From: Bacteroides sp. MSB163
Lineage (GTDB): Bacteria; Bacteroidota; Bacteroidia; Bacteroidales; Bacteroidaceae
Assembly (NCBI RefSeq): GCF_036416795.1
Contig: NZ_CP143867.1
Location: 2,968,001 to 3,032,000 of the forward strand
Reading direction: 5' to 3'
Length of the DNA: 64,000 bases
Shown here: piece after piece, positions 63,103 through 64,000 of the stretch
Layout of the letters: each line of letters begins with the position of its first letter
Position numbering within the stretch: the first letter of the stretch is position 1
The notes under the pieces: model-generated
The model's input: only the letters and a program-made list of their open reading frames with translations
Database searches by the model: none
Told to the model about the DNA's origin: nothing
Made by a program: the position numbers and the translations under genes

Positions 63103-63717
63103 TTATCCTTCATTCAGCCAGCCTTTTCCCTGACGGATAACTTCAATTTCTCCACTTGTGCAGTCTACAATGGTAGAAGATTCTGTACCACCGATGCCAC
63201 CGTCAATAACCAGATCGACAAGATCACCGAATTTTTCATCAATTAATTCAGGATCAGTGCAGTATTCTATATCTTCGTGCGCTTCGTGCGGGAGAGTGGT
63301 AGTCATGATGGGAGCGTCCAGAATACGGGCTATTTCCTGGATAATGGCATTGTCAGGCATACGGATACCTACTTCTTTTCGATTACGGAAAATCTTTGGC
63401 AGGCGGGTAGTGCCGTTCAGGATGAAAGTGAAAGCACCAGGCAGGTTGCGTTTCATCAGTTTGAACGTGTTGTTATCTACCTTTGCATATTCGCTGATGC
63501 TACTTAAATCGTAGCAAATAATGGAAAGGTTATTCTTACGTGGATCTATCTCTTTGATACGGCAGATACGTTCGATGGCACGTTCTTTCAGCCCATGGCA
63601 ACCAATGGCATACATGGTATCTGTGGGGTAGATGATGAGGCCACCGTCATTCAAAATATCCACTACCTGTTGCAGGTCTTGTGGATTATTGTTCTTTTCG
63701 TAAAGTTTCAGAAGCAT
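63103..63717 (-). CDS. YciO/Sua5/YrdC-family protein
   Basis: 204-aa cytoplasmic protein of the YrdC fold, which binds ATP and threonylcarbamoyl-adenylate. GGLIIYPTDTMYAIGC is the conserved start; ICRIKEIDPRKNNLSIICYDLSSISEYA and LMKRNLPGAFTFILNGT match YciO more closely than the Sua5/TsaC enzymes, with the K/R..S/N pattern altered as in YciO. Whether it makes t6A precursor is therefore uncertain. It lies upstream of the AI-2E family gene (51 bp) and has a -7 box. Confidence 0.87.
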   Translation of the reverse strand: MLLKLYEKNNNPQDLQQVVDILNDGGLIIYPTDTMYAIGCHGLKERAIERICRIKEIDPRKNNLSIICYDLSSISEYAKVDNNTFKLMKRNLPGAFTFILNGTTRLPKIFRNRKEVGIRMPDNAIIQEIARILDAPIMTTTLPHEAHEDIEYCTDPELIDEKFGDLVDLVIDGGIGGTESSTIVDCTSGEIEVIRQGKGWLNEG

Positions 63718-63748
63718 AGAGCTGATAATTAGTCTATATATAATAACG

Positions 63749-63756
63749 CAAAAGTA
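63749..63756 (-). promoter_or_regulatory. -7 box of the YciO-like gene
   Basis: TACTTTTG on the minus strand, 32 bp before the ATG at 63717. Confidence 0.6.
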
Positions 63757-63790
63757 GGGAATAAGTTTCTTATTCTCAAATAAGTGTGGC

Positions 63791-64000
63791 TTATTTCTTG
63801 GATGATTTTTTTCGAAGTTCTTCTGCCAGTCGCCACTGCAATGCTGCCTCTGCTTCTTTTCCTGCCTGCATCAAGGCGTCTCCGAAGAGCTCGTGTGCTC
63901 CGGCATGTTCTGGTTTCAGGGTGGTAGCTTTGTCCAGATCGGCTATGGCGCCTTCGGTTTCTTGTTGTTTCAGGCGTAATTTTCCCCGGTTATAAACAGC
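63791..64000 (-). CDS. TPR-repeat protein (5' part outside window)
   Basis: The last 69 codons and the stop of a protein that begins beyond the right edge. The visible part contains a tetratricopeptide unit (AVYNRGKLRLKQQETEGAIA, then DLDKATTLKPEHAGAHELFG) and a second helix pair, ending in a basic tail RKKSSKK. Such proteins scaffold protein complexes; nothing more can be said from this fragment. Confidence 0.7.
   Translation of the reverse strand, partial: AVYNRGKLRLKQQETEGAIADLDKATTLKPEHAGAHELFGDALMQAGKEAEAALQWRLAEELRKKSSKK

Overview
The window is a chromosomal segment of a gut Bacteroides (order Bacteroidales, species not determined). This rests on two SusC/SusD pairs, two hybrid two-component regulators, many secreted carbohydrate-active enzymes, and promoters of the Bacteroides type (-7 box TAnnTTTG, often with TTTG about 19 bp upstream). 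No rRNA, tRNA, insertion sequence, phage or CRISPR array was seen.

Layout. Positions 1-46200 form a large pectin utilisation locus: a truncated ExuT-like hexuronate transporter; a GH105-pectin methylesterase fusion; a KdgF-like cupin; an SGNH acetylesterase-pectin methylesterase fusion; a CE7-like esterase; susC1-susD1-esterase; a second esterase with hybrid regulator 1; hybrid regulator 2; a GH140-like enzyme; susC2-susD2-DUF5123 lipoprotein; a GH95; a HAD phosphatase; and an operon of GH28, GH78-BNR fusion, DUF4861 and GH43. Positions 46700-64000 hold mostly core genes: fabI, an RsmI-like methylase, a membrane protein with a decayed Nudix-like domain, lipA, dipeptidyl peptidase IV, a ROK-MFS-SIS sugar operon, a radical SAM protein, a flavodiiron protein, nagB, an unknown protein, a sialidase, an AI-2E family protein, a YciO-like protein and a truncated TPR protein.

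How the genes work together. Surface SusCD complexes and the DUF5123 lipoprotein would bind and import pectin fragments. CE8, SGNH and CE7-type esterases remove methyl and acetyl groups. GH28 cuts the deesterified galacturonan. GH105 releases unsaturated uronate from oligosaccharide ends, and KdgF linearises it for the keto-deoxyuronate pathway. GH78, GH43, GH95 and GH140 would trim rhamnose, arabinose or xylose, fucose or galactose, and apiose-type side groups. ExuT would take up free hexuronates. No pectate or rhamnogalacturonan lyase is present here, so the lyase that feeds GH105 and KdgF must lie outside the window.

Main new observations. (1) Six pectin promoters, those of GH105-CE8, SGNH-CE8, susC1, susC2, GH95 and GH28, share a rigid layout: a half-site like TNCACMT, the same half-site 21 bp on, then 26 bp to the -7 box. 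This looks like the operator of one activator, probably one or both hybrid regulators, and defines a regulon by sequence alone. (2) Five intergenic regions carry tandem arrays of 22-23 bp imperfectly palindromic units. The unit differs between arrays but is alike within each one. (3) A -7 box followed by about 90 nt and a strong terminator downstream of hybrid regulator 2 is a small RNA candidate.
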